Counted from the stretch's first letter, positions 1-11,507 are shown. The stretch is 64,000 bases of DNA from Xiphydria camelus (GCA_963678675.1 OY783196.1:13448138-13512137), one strand, 5' to 3'. Notes: generated from the sequence alone by a model not told the origin. Made by a program: numbers and translations.

Positions 1-347
1 ACGTTACAATAATGAGTTGTTAGTATTTTTCGGTAAGGGAATTTAGAGATTTTCTTTCTTATACTCCATTCTACATACAGTATATATTTAAATAAATATT
101 GCAAGAACGTGAAAAATATTTAACTAACATTAGTGAGTACTGTAATAAGTTATAATCAGTACTTACTCTTCAACATACATTCATACAGAACGCGCTAACT
201 AATCATTTTATTTTCCTACTTTAATCATTGAATACAAATTGATAAGACAATCATCACATGATGCACATAATGATATGAGCACACTCTGGTGGTTACATTG
301 AGAAATTAAACGGTGTTCCAATAAGCACCCCGACACTGTGTACTGCA
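1..347. other. AT-rich DNA, no gene recognised
   Basis: AT-rich sequence with no convincing reading frame, RNA gene or transposon end. The last 50 bases are rich in CACTGTG-type short repeats leading into the decayed frame that follows. Confidence 0.5.
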
Positions 348-1223
348 GTGTCACACTGTGCAACACTGTGCCTCCTTATTGGAAAACGCCCAGTATCTCC
401 CGGGTGTGTGTTGTGTCGTGTGTGTATTAAGGCCACATTAAAATTTTCAAAAATACCCGTTGCTACAATCCATTTCTGCCAATTTGTGTACAAAAAGATA
501 CCGACATTGTTTCTCGTCACTAACGCGTACGGTCTGACAATTACTCATTCGGAAGCTTTTCTACATCGCACGATTATAAGACATATTAATCAATTAGAGC
601 CGAAGCATAGAGTTCAACTACTAGTGCCCACAGTAAGTCACTAGTGGCACGAAGAGAGTAGACAATTAATGCAAGAATTTGTCGAACGTTTTGTAACGGA
701 TGTTAAGATGTTGGCAAATGTTCCGGTGTTCGTGGAAGCGTGTAAACGGTTCAGTATTCTAGATAACATGAAACAAATGTTTGCAAATTTGCGCAAGAAA
801 TTGTTAACCGCCAAAGCGCCTTCTCGTTCCTCTGCAGGTGAAGATAGTCCGGGCATTTTTGGATTCAGTGTCTTTAATAACAATGATATACCTAGTTCTC
901 CCTTATTTCTCTTTGAGAAAACCAGTCGATAAATGAAAATGGTTAAGTGGCAACAATTAATCCAACCAACTTATATGCACATAATGATGCTGTTGCAAAT
1001 TCGTGGTTCTAAAATTACTCGAAGTGGTATTTCTCTAGATATGACAGTGGAATCGATGGCTTATATGCCATTAGAATTTCCACGAGTCGACTCCGGTCAA
1101 GACTTTGTAATGGCGATGTCACAAAAATGTAAACTATTTAAGATGTCCAAGGATTCAGATGATGAACAACCTTTGTCATCGCAATATGTTCGCGGTACTT
1201 TGATTCGTACAGATGATTGGTGA
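348..1223 (+). pseudogene. Decayed unidentified protein-coding frame
   Basis: One reading frame stays open over most of this stretch and is broken by two stops, TAG at 642-644 and TAA at 930-932; the three pieces are 98, 87 and 96 codons and all lie in the same frame. The first piece has no ATG at its start. The middle piece begins MQEFVERFVTDVKMLANVPV; the last contains the run QPTYMHIMMLLQIRG and ends in an acidic, serine-rich tail. The shared frame suggests a single old gene with nonsense mutations rather than chance ORFs. I do not recognise the family and see no domain signature. It could be a captured host exon, an old transposon gene or an integrated viral fragment; nothing here decides between them. 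Confidence 0.35.
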
Positions 1224-1655
1224 TGATGTATGTAGTGATAAATTTTCAGTTTTATTTCTGTTTCAAAATATTCGTATTTCTCATGCAAGGGTGCGTGTTT
1301 ATTATGTTATTACTTTTCAGGGGTTTCATTCTGTTTCAAAGTGTTAGTACGAGGGTATCTGCAAAGTCAGGTTTCATTTCTTTTAGAAATCTAAAAATTC
1401 CTTTTCCTTATATCATACTGTATGTTCATGTTTCTATACATATAATATAATATGTGTTTCTTATATGTATTTTTTCGTGTCAATACACTTATGATCTACT
1501 TTGTTGTTTTTAGTCAATTATACAGTTCCTTCGTTTTCTCATGTACCGTGCCACACTTCGCTGTAACTGAGGAAGAAGATTATAGTCCAGGAGAAAATAT
1601 GAAAACAATAACTATGTTCATTTTCCATGTGTCTGAACTTTGCTTGGTGGCGAAT

Positions 1656-2365
1656 TCTGTAAATTTTTAAAATTCTAAATAAAACACATAAAATGGAATT
1701 GGATGGCGGAATCTTTATTATGACCTGAAAGAACAATCTTTGACATTTATTTTTTGAAAATAATTTCATTTAAATGCTGGCCGCGACTACGTCGTACGTG
1801 GTCCATTCGGAGAAGGTCCAATTTTCGATCACTCTTTCTAGCATTGCGACCGGTATCTGTCCAATTACGCGAGTAATGTTGGCTGGCTTCTAGGTCCTGA
1901 ATCGTAGCTGGCTCATCGACATTTAGTTTCAGCAAGACGGAGCTACGGCACACACAGCGCGCGAAACAATAGCTTTATTGATAAATCATTTTGGTAAGCA
2001 GATAATTTCTGGTTTTGAACCTGTCAACTGGCCGCCTAGATCGTGTGATATCACACCCTTGGACTTTTTTCTTTGAGGTTTTGTTAAATCAAAAGTCTTC
2101 GTCGATAAGCCAGCTACGATTCAGGACTTAGAAGCCAACATGCCAACATTACTCGCGTAATTGGGCAGATACCGGTCGCAATGCTAGAATTCACTCTTTA
2201 AAGAGTGGTCGAAAATTGAACCTTCCGAATGGACCACGTACGGCGTAGTTGCGGTCAGCATTTAAATTAAATTATTTTCAAAAAATAAATGTCAAAGATT
2301 GTTCTTTCAGGTCATAATAAAGATTCCGCCATCCAATTCCATTTTATGTGTTTCATTTAGAATTT
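1656..2365. mobile_element. Inverted pair of DDE (IS630/Tc1-like) transposon 3' ends
   Basis: 1656-1953 and about 2100-2365 are near-perfect reverse complements, both ending in the AATTCTAAAT...CACATAAAATGGAATTGG type of end. Each arm encodes the last part of a DDE_3-type transposase. On - (1747-1953) one reads PATIQDLEAS then WTDTGR and a C-terminal RSRGQHLNEIIFKK. On + (about 2026-2260) one reads NWPPRSCDITPLDFFL followed by a stop, KSKVFVDKPATIQDLEA, then a frameshift. The PPRS..TPLDFF motif surrounds the third catalytic position of the superfamily. Both arms are dead. The structure is a tail-to-tail fold of two 3' ends, by inverted duplication or deletion of the middle. Confidence 0.65.
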
Positions 2366-2924
2366 AAAAATAAAGGTCTAAATAAATCACCCTTTATTTC
2401 GTTTGTCGCATTTTTAGTTTTCCGGATTGTACCGCTAGCCCGGTCAAGTTAGCCTAAAAAATAGGGGTACCCTTGCATAAATTCCCAAGAAGCTAAAAAT
2501 TTACATGAACGTTAGGGAAACCATTATAATGGAATTGTGAAAAGTCCTCATCGATCCCGTGTGTGCAAAAAATTTTATGCAAGATCAGTTAGCAAAAATG
2601 GGTTTTTTGGATTTATTAGCGAAACGGTTAGTTTTATGATCAAAATAGTTCAGACAAAAATTGTAGATCATGCAATTCTCTACTAAAATTGTCCTTACAC
2701 TTTTTTCCTAAGATTCACCATTTCGGAGAAAAAGCCATTCTAAAGTTGTATTCTCCATAATATGCATGACTACGCTGCCTATGTACATCATTGGACGTAT
2801 AATATAAGTAAAACTATTGGGTTGGTGCATAATTATTGCGGATTTTTTGGCGGATTTTTCTTTAAAAATTGGCATTTTGTTTATTTTTTTTCATTAAAAT
2901 AATCTTCTCTATTTAGTTAATAAA

Positions 2925-3733
2925 ATGCGTGTCGAAAATCATGTCCATATTCGTCATACCGTGAGTGCACCGATATCCGACCGTATATATGTGTATCCGT
3001 CCACCAAAGGTCGGTTATGGAAATATTTAATATTTAACATTTTTAAATGCTTAAAATTTATTAATTTGTTTCGATGCGTGGTGCTAACATCATGCTTTGA
3101 ATGTATTTCGTTAGAAGAGTAGGTTAGGATTGGAAATCAGTAGCTCAGATGGATACGACAAAATGTAAGTAACAAACGTATTAAAATATGTTAAGATCGA
3201 TGAATAATATATGGTAATATAAATTAAAATTATTAGAAGTGCTGAAAAAGACATTTTATTATTGTAAAATAACGTTATTCGGTATCGGCGCAGAGCGAAA
3301 ACAGACGGTCGAATACTGACCCTTTTTACCCTTCACTTTAAAATTTTATTATTTAATTATTATGAATCCCTTTTCAAATTTTTTAATTTTTTTATTGATG
3401 AAAAAGAGTCCATCATTGTATTATATTTACTCTTCTTTCTATATTTGACCATGGTAATTAAATATTACATTTCCCGCTAAAAAAAATCTTACATGGACGG
3501 ATACCGGTGCACTCACATTATGCTCTACCACTTCGAGAAAGATTGGAAAGCGGCACAGTCATTTCGCGATCTCAACGAACTTTTCTGCGAGGGAACAATC
3601 AGCAAAAGCCAAATTAAAAGATAGTTCAAAAAGTTCAAATCGGGCGATACAAACCTTACAGATAACGAAGGAAGAGGTCAACCATCTGATTTCGACGACC
3701 AGACACTTTTGGTAGCCGTGGAAGAAGACGACG
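2925..3733 (+). pseudogene. Mariner transposase N-terminal fragment (left copy)
   Basis: Starts MRVENHVHIRH, is interrupted by the MITE at 2961-3516, and resumes as IMLYHFEKDWKAAQSFRDLN, the N-terminal helix-turn-helix region of mariner transposases. An in-frame stop replaces a residue in the segment after SKSQIKR. Coding ends abruptly at about 3733, where the sequence folds back into the opposite-strand copy. No catalytic DD34D residues are present. Confidence 0.65.
2961..3516. mobile_element. 556-bp MITE inside the mariner
   Basis: Terminal inverted repeats GTGAGTGCACCGATATCCG (left) and CGGATACCGGTGCACTCAC (right) bound an AT-rich, non-coding interior. Comparison with the uninterrupted opposite-strand mariner copy (reads CGTCATATTATGCTCTA) shows the insertion point exactly. 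The retained flanks overlap by only one or two bases, consistent with a TA duplication that has since mutated. Superfamily not assigned. Confidence 0.65.
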
Positions 3734-4200
3734 TTTTTGAAAAGAAGCCACGATTCATCTCCAGTGACGAGATTCTTCAGGAAGGGTGCTAGCTCGTTTC
3801 GCTGCAGCAAATCAGTAAAAATTCGTACACGTTCGGCTTTGTTATGGTCGGAGAGTTCGTGGGGAACCCATACAGCCAATTTCCATACTTTTCCGAGCTT
3901 TTTGAGACGACGAACAATGGTCGAATGGTTCAATCAAAGTCGTCGGCCAGCATTCGTATTGTCAAGCTTTCGTCTTCTTCCACGGCTGCCAAAAGTGCCT
4001 GGTCGTTGAAATTAGATGGTCGACCTCTTCCTTCTTCATCTGTAATGTTTGTATCGCCCGATTTGAACTTTTTGAACCATCTTTCAACTTGGCTTTTGCT
4101 GATTGTTCCCTCGCCGAAAAGTTCGTTGAGATCGCGAAATGACTGTGCCGCCTTCCATCTTTCTCGAAGTGGTAGAGCATAATATGACGAATATGGATAT
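3734..4200 (-). pseudogene. Mariner transposase N-terminal half (right copy)
   Basis: Reads on - from MRVENHIHIRH through MLYHFEKD, then after frameshifts through MNHSTIVRRLKKLGKVWKLA and WVPHELSDHNKAERVRIFTD to VTGDESWLLFKN, just past the first catalytic aspartate (TGDE) of mariner. It then meets the left copy at about 3734. Several indels disrupt the frame between 4100 and 3930. Longer than the left copy but still lacks the second and third catalytic aspartates. Confidence 0.65.
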
Positions 4201-4929
4201 GATTTTCGACACGAATTTTATTAATTGAATAGAGAAGATTATTTTAATGAACAAAAAATAAACAAAATGCAAATATTTAAAGAAAAAGAAGCTGCCAAAA
4301 AAGCCGCAATAACTATGCACCAACCCAATATTAGTCTGCGTGACTAATATATTAATATTGAATGATAATTCTAAAGGCGCGTCCTCACTGAGTCGACATT
4401 GTCGATAGACTCTGTCGACTTAGTGAGGACGCGCCTTTAGAATTATCATTCAATATTAATAGTTTTACTTATATTATACGTCCAATGATGTACATAGGCA
4501 GCGTAGTCACGCATGTTATGGAGAATACAACTTTAGAATGGCTTTTTCTCAGAAATGGTGAATCTTAGGAAAAAAGTGTAAGGACCATTTTTGTAGAGAA
4601 TTGCATGATCTACAATTTTTGTTTGACCTATTTTTATCATAAAACTAACCGTTTCGCTAATAAATCCAAAAAAACCATTTTTGCGAACTTTGACCTTGCA
4701 TAAAATTTTTTGCACACACGGGATCGATGAGGACTTTTCACAATTTCATTATAATGGTAGCCCTAACGTTCATGTAAATTTTTAGCTTCTTGGGAATTTA
4801 TGCAAGGGTGAATGTCTATTTTGACCGGGCTACGCGTCGAGTGGCCGGCCATACGGAGCTCGTGTAGTCTGCAATCGGAGTCGCGACCTTTCTCGAATAA
4901 CCACCGTGCATTACTGTACATTATTTCGT

Positions 4930-4972
4930 ATGTGTGTGTGTGTGCGCGCGCGCGTGTGCGTGTGTATATTAA
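4930..4972. repeat. (TG)n(CG)n microsatellite
   Basis: A short run of TG then CG then TG dinucleotides. It makes ORFs on both strands look open but is not coding. Confidence 0.85.
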
Positions 4973-5035
4973 AATTATTATGGCAAAAACAGGAAAACAA
5001 CGGGCAATAATGAATCGGTAATTAGCACAGTTGAG

Positions 5036-5278
5036 GGTGACACAAAAAGAACAAAACGTGTGGCCGCCACGCGCGGAAGAAGTGAAACTTTGATACCGAT
5101 AGGTTGAAAATAAAACTGAACGAGTAAGCAACAATAATACCCTGACATTTCCAGATAATGTAGTTCATGGTATTATTATTGTTGCTTACTCGTTTAGATT
5201 TCTTGTCAACCCATCAGTATCGAAGTTTCACTTCTTCCGTGCGTGGCGGCCACACGTTTTGTTTTTTTCTTGTGGTTC
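5036..5278. repeat. Imperfect hairpin, ~100-bp arms
   Basis: 5036-5135 and 5167-5278 are reverse complements with small indels. The shared core is TGTGGCCGCCACGCG, then AAGAAGTGAAACTT and GAGTAAGCAACAATAATACC. The loop is only about 30 bp. Probably a degraded MITE; ends and target duplication unclear. Confidence 0.55.
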
Positions 5279-5615
5279 ATAGATTCGTGGGAAAATTCAT
5301 TAAAGCCAAAAAAACTTTTAATTACTGTAATTCCAACATCATTACATTTCTGTTGGAATATTTACAGTAAAATATTTTTAATGACAATTTTAAACGAATT
5401 AATTCAAAGAAATAATTATTCACAGTAAATTTGTGCAGAAAGTGTGCAATATTACAATGTAAATCACCATGTTTAGTTAAACTTATTTATAACAATATTT
5501 AATAGTCTTTACATACTTGAAATTAAAGACAACAAATATTTTTCAGGAAATTAAAGCAGATCAAGTTCTTTTTCGACTTTAATGAATTTTCCCACGAATC
5601 TATTAACCACAAGAA
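5266..5615. repeat. Second hairpin, 38-bp arms around 270 bp
   Basis: CTTGTGGTTCATAGATTCG...AATTCATTAAAG near 5266-5308 is matched in reverse near 5576-5615. The interior is AT-rich and non-coding. It overlaps the right edge of the previous hairpin, suggesting one insertion inside another. Confidence 0.5.
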
Positions 5616-5639
5616 AAAAAAAGTTCAAATAATAAAGGT

Positions 5640-7500
5640 GCAGCATTTATCAATGAAGAAAATCGGTCCTATGCATTGTTTTGCTATCTGTTCAATTATT
5701 GCAAATATGTATTTGCAATACAAACGAATGGGAGAGTTGCACGGCCAGAGACGCACGACGGTGAAGGCTCTTGCGTCGCTGGAGGGGGTACGCGTTTCAC
5801 GATATTCTTTAAAAAATCATATCTCGTAAAATAATCAGTTAATGAAAAAAATGCAAGAGATGAAAAATACTTGGAAAAAATCAAACAATATTAAGCTTAG
5901 AAGAAATCATTATATTCATTTTTTCATTTATTTATAGCAATTTCGCATGAACAAATGAAAGAAACAAAGAAAAAAAATATTCAGAGATTTTTACGAGTGA
6001 ACCATTTTTAAAAATCGATTTTAATCAATATGTAAATATGTAAATATTGAAAGATGGAATCTACATACACGGGAAACGGTATCGGCATTTGTTTCTCAAC
6101 GATTTTTGAAATAACGGTGGGGCGGACAATAAAATATCAAGAGATCAAAGATTAAGATAATTAAATGACGAAAAGTTGCCTTATAGATCATCCCGATACG
6201 TCAATTAGTTTAAAAGTTAAGCGATTTAAAATGTCATGAAATAAATGGTAAGACAAGTGTTAAATAAAAATTTTTTTCTTATTGCAAATTATTTTTCGAT
6301 TCGTTAACTAACGTCCTGAATTTTGTAATAGTTTTAAAATCATTTATTAAGTTAAAAAATTCATTTCACAATAAAAGCGGCACTTTCTACTTTTGTTGGA
6401 GGCAGCGCGTTTTTGAAGTACGGCTTCGAACTTTAGGAAAATGCCGTTGTGGACTTTTTTGAAGGAAATTGTATGCACTTTAATTTTAGTTCTATTTATT
6501 TTTTGCGTATCTCTAACCGTTTGGCCGGGGGAGGTCAAAAACGACACCGCCGTCACCTTTTTTTTAACGTGTTTCGTTGTTTAAACAATTATGGCCAACT
6601 TTTGGCATCCACAAATCAAATATTTCATTATGCACTATACTTAAAAGGATAAATTGATATTATTGTGCATTAATAATTTAGTTGGGTTTCAGCCAAAAAA
6701 AAGTATTATTAACTGGCCTAAATAGTTTCTCCACGACTGATGGACACAATGCAGTTTATTTGTCTAGGACATTTTCAAACGTTTATATAGATGTAAAGAG
6801 ATGCATTTAGGTTGTCCATATAAACACAACTTTTAAAGGAACTTGAAAATATTCGTGTTGGCGAAAATCTGAAAAATGGACAAACTGCACTGAGAAAGTC
6901 TGCTCCTCACAATTAAAGAACTTCATAAGGTATCAATTTGATCAACAGAATATTTTCCTCAAGCGAAAGATTTACACATTAAGGTTTCTCGAGTGTTATA
7001 CTAAAAATAGTAAGAAATGTTTGAGAATGATTGCATTTGGTAGATTGAAGTAAAAAAAATTCAGTTAAATTTTTAAGTCTTTTAAGAAGCTCGTTGCAAA
7101 GATTTTTTGATAACAAAATAACATACGTTCTTATGGGTTATAACTAACAAACCGCAATATTTCTGAGAAAAATAGTGCAAAAATTCTGAAATTTGCTGAA
7201 CAGCAAGTTTAATGAACTAAAATCATCTTAACCAATTTTCACGTTCATTAAGAAGCCTGTTATTTTTTTATTAATTGTTCTTTATAAATTTAACCTTTGA
7301 TAAGTCAATGTAGCAACGTTGCATGACGTCACAACATGATCAGATGTTTTGGGCTCCATTTTGTAACTCACAGATACACACAAATACTACTGTACGTCAA
7401 ACGATGTTGTGCCATCGCACGAAGAACATACTAGAGTGTTACTGTACTTCAGTAGACTAACGTTTAGCAGGGAAAAGGCCCCTGTACCGCACGAGAAACC
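5640..7500. other. AT-rich intergenic DNA, nothing recognised
   Basis: About 1.9 kb without a credible gene, RNA or complete element. Short ORFs here lack family motifs and conserved frames. Confidence 0.5.
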
Positions 7501-7506
7501 TTAATA

Positions 7507-7964
7507 CCGGTATGTCCGCGATCAAAGCACCCATAACAAAATTGCGAGTTTTGCATGAGCACCCCTGTGGGCCTCCTCGTCCAATAGAATCACCGGAGGA
7601 GCGTGAATGCGCATGCGTAGTCTTCCGCGGGTATGGCGTCGTCAGCAAGTTCAGATCGGTTTCAATAGGTGCTTTCCATTTATGACACAAGTCGACACAC
7701 TTCTATTAGATCCACCAACTGATTGGCAGGCTCCAGCAGAAAGAACCAATGGTTTAATTTTGTGTCGACTCGTATCAATTAAATGGAAAGTACCTAATGA
7801 AATTGCATTGAAACCGATCTGAACTTGCTGACGACGCCACACTCGCGGATGACTACGCATGCGCATTCACGCTTCTCCGGTGATTCTATTGGACAAGGAG
7901 ACCCAAAGGGGTGCTCATGCAAAACTCGCAATTTTCCTATGGTTCAAATGATCGCGGACATACG
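7507..7964. mobile_element. GTAC-family palindromic MITE P1
   Basis: Ends are CGGTATGTCCGCGATC (left) and its near complement (right), followed by GTAC at 7965-7968. Arms of about 155 bp are reverse complements and contain ATTGCGAGTTTTGCATGAGC and AATGCGCATGCGTAGTC. This copy differs from the others in having a 130-bp loop with its own inner repeat (GTGTCGAC...). ORFs on both strands (starting MRMRSHPRV) are simply the palindrome read both ways. Confidence 0.75.
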
Positions 7965-7968
7965 GTAC

Positions 7969-8350
7969 ACCCGTGGACTCGGATTCTGTCGCTGGGGAAT
8001 TTTCAAAAGGAAGTTTAGTAGAGTCGCGTGTAGGTGACCGATACGGGAGACGACGCGGGAGATATGGCTGACAGGATTGCGAGGTATGGAATGATGAAGA
8101 CAAATTTTGTGAATTCTGTGTATAAAAATAAATTTTCGTATAAAGTAATAGTGTAAAGTAATGGTATCTAAACTCAAATAAAATTAGATTAATTTTTCTA
8201 CACCGAATTCACAAAACAACTTCATCATTCCATACCTCGCAATCCTGTCAGCCATATCTCCCGCGTAGTCTCCCGTATCGATCATCTACTCACGACTCTA
8301 CTAAACTTCCTCTTGAAAATTCCCCAGCGACAGAATTTGGGTCCACGGGT
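7969..8350. mobile_element. GTAC-family MITE Q1
   Basis: TIRs ACCCGTGGACTCGG...CCGTGGACCC-type ends, with GTAC on both sides (7965-7968 shared with P1; 8351-8354). Interior is a long palindrome with GTCGCTGGGGAATTTTC and CGGGAGATATGGCTGACAGG in both arms. Non-coding. Confidence 0.7.
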
Positions 8351-8369
8351 GTACTTGCCATTTTACTTA

Positions 8370-9023
8370 AGGCCCTTGCACACTGGACGCGTCAAGCGCC
8401 AAGCGTCGAGCAGCGAGCGCTTGCTGCTTGCTGCTTGGATTGGTGACCATTCACACTGATCGCTTCAGCGTGCCAAAACTACAACCTTGAAATTTTTGTA
8501 GTACTTCACCCAAGGTATATCACTTCACATGGAAACGAAAATTAATCATTTTGGCAATTTTATATCTCCATCGCTGATTGTTCTTTTTCCATTTTTACAC
8601 ATGAAATGTTAATCGACGTAAAATATCAAATCCAATCTGAACCAAATGCGAGGTTAGGCTAGTTTGTACACCCATGCTCACGGATTCTGTCGCTGGTGAC
8701 TTTTTTTAAATGTTATTTTTAAACGTACTAACCAATGATTAATAATCCTCATGCTTTCATTAACGAGAGTAGACGCCACCGTAGATAATGAGGGTATGAG
8801 AATTAATTGTTCATTGGTTAGTACGTTTAAAAATAACATTTAAAAAAGTCACCAGCGACAGGATCTGTGAGCACGGGTGTAACTAGGCCGCTGCTCGCTG
8901 CTAGCCCAAAATTCAACACCGTTCAATTTTTGGGAAGCGTCAAGCGTCACGTACGAAATATCTCTGCACTCATTGGTTGCTGCTTGACGCTTGGCGCTTG
9001 ACGCGTCCAGTGTGCAAGGGCCT
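8370..9023. mobile_element. PIF/Harbinger-type MITE E1
   Basis: TIR AGGCCCTTGCACACTGGACG at 8370 and its complement ending at 9023, flanked by TTA on both sides (8367-8369, 9024-9026). Subterminal sequence is built of short repeats of CTTGACGC/CTTGGCGC and TGCTGCTTG. Contains MITE Q2. The same composite, including the nested MITE at the same place, occurs inverted at 17562-18228. Confidence 0.75.
8670..8878. mobile_element. GTAC-family MITE Q2 (inside E1)
   Basis: Preceded by GTAC (8666-8669) and followed by GTAA. TIR ACCCATGCTCACGGATTCTG and complement; internal arms contain AACGTACTAACCAATGA and the two halves meet near CATTAACGAGAGTAGACG. Non-coding. Confidence 0.7.
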
Positions 9024-9033
9024 TTACAGTTAC

Positions 9034-9372
9034 ACCCTCGAGCTCAGATTCTAATCATGGGGAATTTTCAAAATGTCATATTTCAATATACTAACCAATG
9101 AATAATTAATTATCATGCTTTCATTAGCCAGGGCAAAGGCCGCATTAGCTAATGAAAGTATGAGATTTAGGGCCGGTTCCACAACTCGGGCTTAACTCTT
9201 AAACGGAGTTTAAATCATCCGTTCAACCAATAAGCGCCCGAGAATGAGAATTTAAACCGAGTTTATCTAGATAAGCCCGAGTTGTGGAACTGGCCCTTAA
9301 TTGCTAATTGGCTGTTACGTTTAAAGATTACATTTTGAAAATTCCCCGTGATTAGAATCTGAGCTCGAGGGT
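9034..9372. mobile_element. GTAC-family MITE Q3
   Basis: TIR ACCCTCGAGCTCAGATTC and complement, left flank TTAC and right flank GTAC. Uses the variant interior ATTTCAATATACTAACCAATGA, also seen in Q8. Contains MITE G1 at its centre. Confidence 0.65.
9170..9296. mobile_element. PIF-type MITE G1 (inside Q3)
   Basis: 127-bp element with TIR GGGCCGGTTCCACAACTCGG and complement, and TTA duplicated on both sides (9167-9169, 9297-9299). Interior carries AAACCGAGTTTATCTAGATAA. A 168-bp relative is at 24084-24251. Confidence 0.8.
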
Positions 9373-9440
9373 GTACGTATACATTGACGTGGTGCCCAAG
9401 TGACCCCAAAATAATTTGAAAATATTAACTTTACCTATAC

Positions 9441-9833
9441 AGTATGTCCCGTGGATAACGCAAGTATTTGAATTTCCCTGACATTTGACTTTGGTAGTGC
9501 TTGGAACGGTGCTGTAGTTAGAGTTGGCTTCAGAAGAGTGCGCTGCGTTCTTACGAGACGTGTTTCGAGAGCGAAAAGTGTAAAACGTCTGATTTCCCGG
9601 GAATTGTCAATTCGGGAGTTCGAAGCGTCTAACCTCGAAATTAACTGAATTTGTAAATAATGGTAAATAATGTGTAGAAGTGATGAGAAATAATCATACA
9701 AGTTTCGGAAACACGGCTCGTAAGAACGCAGCGTACTCTTCTGAAGCCAACTCTAACTACAGCACCGTTCCAAGCACTACCAAAGTCAAATGTGGGGGAA
9801 ATTCAAATACTTGCGTTATCCACGGGACATACT
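9441..9833. mobile_element. Palindromic MITE X1
   Basis: Reverse-complement arms start AGTATGTCCCGTGGATAACG; flanks ATAC (left) and GTAC (right, 9834-9837). The first bases (nGTATGTCC) match the P-family end. The interior (GGCTTCAGAAGAGTGCGCTG, AAACGTCTGATTTC) is shared with X2, whose ends are different. Confidence 0.7.
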
Positions 9834-10163
9834 GTACAGGTAACCCGATCGCGCTATAAATACATAGACTACGTCTCTACCGCACGCTTAAAACCGGTTT
9901 TGTCTAAACCGACTTTTAGTAAAGGTAGTTTTAGTGTCGATGGAGACGCCTAAGGCTCGGTTGCACTAACGACATTTAAGCGACACTTAGGCCCGGTTGT
10001 ACAATCCGAGTTCAGGGTTAGTTTAACGCTGAGCCACCTTTGAGCTACTGTGTAGCGTTGTACAATCGAAGTTCAAGGTTAAACCAAGCTTAAATCGCCG
10101 GCTTTGCTGAGCCGCCGAACTCCCTCGCTCAACTCTGGTTTAAGTTAGGCATAACCTTAAAAA

Positions 10164-11351
10164 ATGGAAGAGCTTGTTGGTGTACTATCAGATGACGAAG
10201 ATTTTTTGGAACTTGTGAATATAATTGCACATCCCAGAAGAGAGCAGTTATTTAGGGAAAGAGAAAATAATTTTACGAAGTGGAATGATGTAGAATTCAT
10301 TGACCGATTTCGATTGACAAAGCAAGGAGTGCGGTTTTTAATAAATGAAATTGCACATTTGATTGAATCTCCGACTGAACGGTAAATAATATTGTAGATT
10401 TAATTAAATATTTTTCCTTCTTATATTTAACTTGAGATAATACTTTTATGATTTTAATGTTTAATTAACAGAAATCATGCGCTGACAGCAGAAGAAATGG
10501 TCTTTTTAGCGTTGAGATTTTACGCAACTGGAAGTTTTTTGCAAGTGGTCGGCGACTTTGTTGGAGTAGATAAATCAACAGCTAGCCGGATTGTTTGGAG
10601 GGTGTCCAGAGCAATAGCTGGTCTCTATGATCGCTTTATTAAAATGCCTGCTTCCCTTGAAGAAATGTTAGCAACGAGCCAGGAATTTTATAACATAAGT
10701 CGTTTTCCTAAATGTATAGGTGCTCTTGATTGCACGCATGTACGAATAAGTTCACCTGGTGGTAATGAGCCTGAAATTTTTCGAAATAGAAAGGGGTTCT
10801 TTTCATTTAACGTTCAAGCAGTGTGCGATAAATTTTGCAAGTTTCAAGACCTAGTCTGCCGTTGGCCTGGTTCCACTCACGATGCGATAATTTTTGATAA
10901 TTCTATGATTCGAGCAAAATTTGAACACGGACAATATAGAAACAAATTGTTAGTTGGCGATAGCGGATATGGTGTAAGAAAATATCTTTTAACACCTTTA
11001 GAAAACCCCGCAACGCCAGCGGAACATTTATTTAATGAGGCGCAGATACGAACGAGAAATCCGATCGAACGTGCATTCGGTATCTGGAAAAGACGATTCC
11101 CTATACTTGCATTTGGCATTAGATTAAGGGTAGAAAAAGTAGAGGCAGTTGTAGTTGCAACAGCTGTTCTTCATAATATTGCAATTCTCTTAAATGAACC
11201 GATGCCACAAGTTGATCGCGAGCAAGAAGCGGCAGTCGATTTTGTCGATAATGTACATGTGCAGCCTCAAGTGCAAGGAGCAAGAAGGATAAACATAAAT
11301 GAAATTGTAAGACGTCAATTAATTGAGGGATATTTCAACAGATTGTTATAA
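10164..11351 (+). CDS. Harbinger (HARBI1-like) DDE transposase, H1
   Basis: Two exons, 10164-10381 and 10472-11351, joined across a 90-bp GTAAAT...AACAG intron, give 365 aa, close to the usual length for HARBI1-like nucleases. The ATG at 10164 opens an acidic N-terminus (MEELVGVLSDDEDFLEL). The DDE_4 nuclease motifs are all visible: CIGALDCTHVRI (first D), WPGSTHDAIIFDNS (second D), and RTRNPIERAFGIWKRRF (E). The N-terminal part has the helix-turn-helix region (GVDKSTASRIVWRV). In the family this protein cuts the TIRs and inserts at TTA/TAA, but needs the partner Myb-like protein for nuclear entry and DNA binding. No lesion seen. Faces the partner gene tail to tail, with about 156 bp between stops. 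Confidence 0.92.
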
Positions 11352-11507
11352 AAATTATGGAAAGAAATAAAATTATCACGTTATTGATTGTGGTACCTAC
11401 GTACAATCGTTATTTTTGTTAAAATAAATTTAAGTACCTATTGAGTCAAATGAATGTATTAATAAAATGCTTGAAAAACAATGCATTAGATTTCTTTATT
11501 GAAAGCT

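Larger units (their letters stand above)
2817..4328. mobile_element. Rearranged mariner element, tail-to-tail inverted
   Basis: Both ends carry a mariner terminal repeat, TTGGGTTGGTGCATAATTA on the left and its reverse complement on the right, with TA on each side (2815-2816, 4329-4330). Both flanks then read inward through the same 5' leader (AGAGAAGATTATTTTAATGAA) into the start of a transposase, so the element has two 5' halves and no 3' half. The left coding part runs to about 3733 and the right to about 3734 on the opposite strand, so the junction sits there. It cannot encode a functional transposase. A 556-bp MITE is inserted in the left half. Confidence 0.75.
2438..4830. mobile_element. 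Foldback (palindromic) element with TA flanks
   Basis: The left arm begins GCCCGGTCAA at 2438 and the right arm ends TTGACCGGGC at 4830; each is flanked by TA, giving a possible TA target duplication. The arms are near-perfect reverse complements over about 440 bp and meet near 4405, where the inner 47-bp arms (4350-4396 and 4414-4461) contain GGCGCGTCCTCACT. The left arm is split by a mariner insertion (2817-4328). Without that insert the element is only about 880 bp and non-coding. A 21-bp palindrome (TATTAGTC...GACTAATA, 4329-4349) at the mariner's right border is absent from the matching place in the other arm. Confidence 0.7.

Noticed and set aside
1217..1670. Hydrophobic + strand ORFs suggesting small membrane proteins
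   Set aside because: Phenylalanine/valine-rich translations of T-rich DNA, with no conserved start or family motif.
4763..5134. 123-aa - strand ORF with RTRARAHTHTY
   Set aside because: Spans the TG/CG microsatellite; no conserved sequence.
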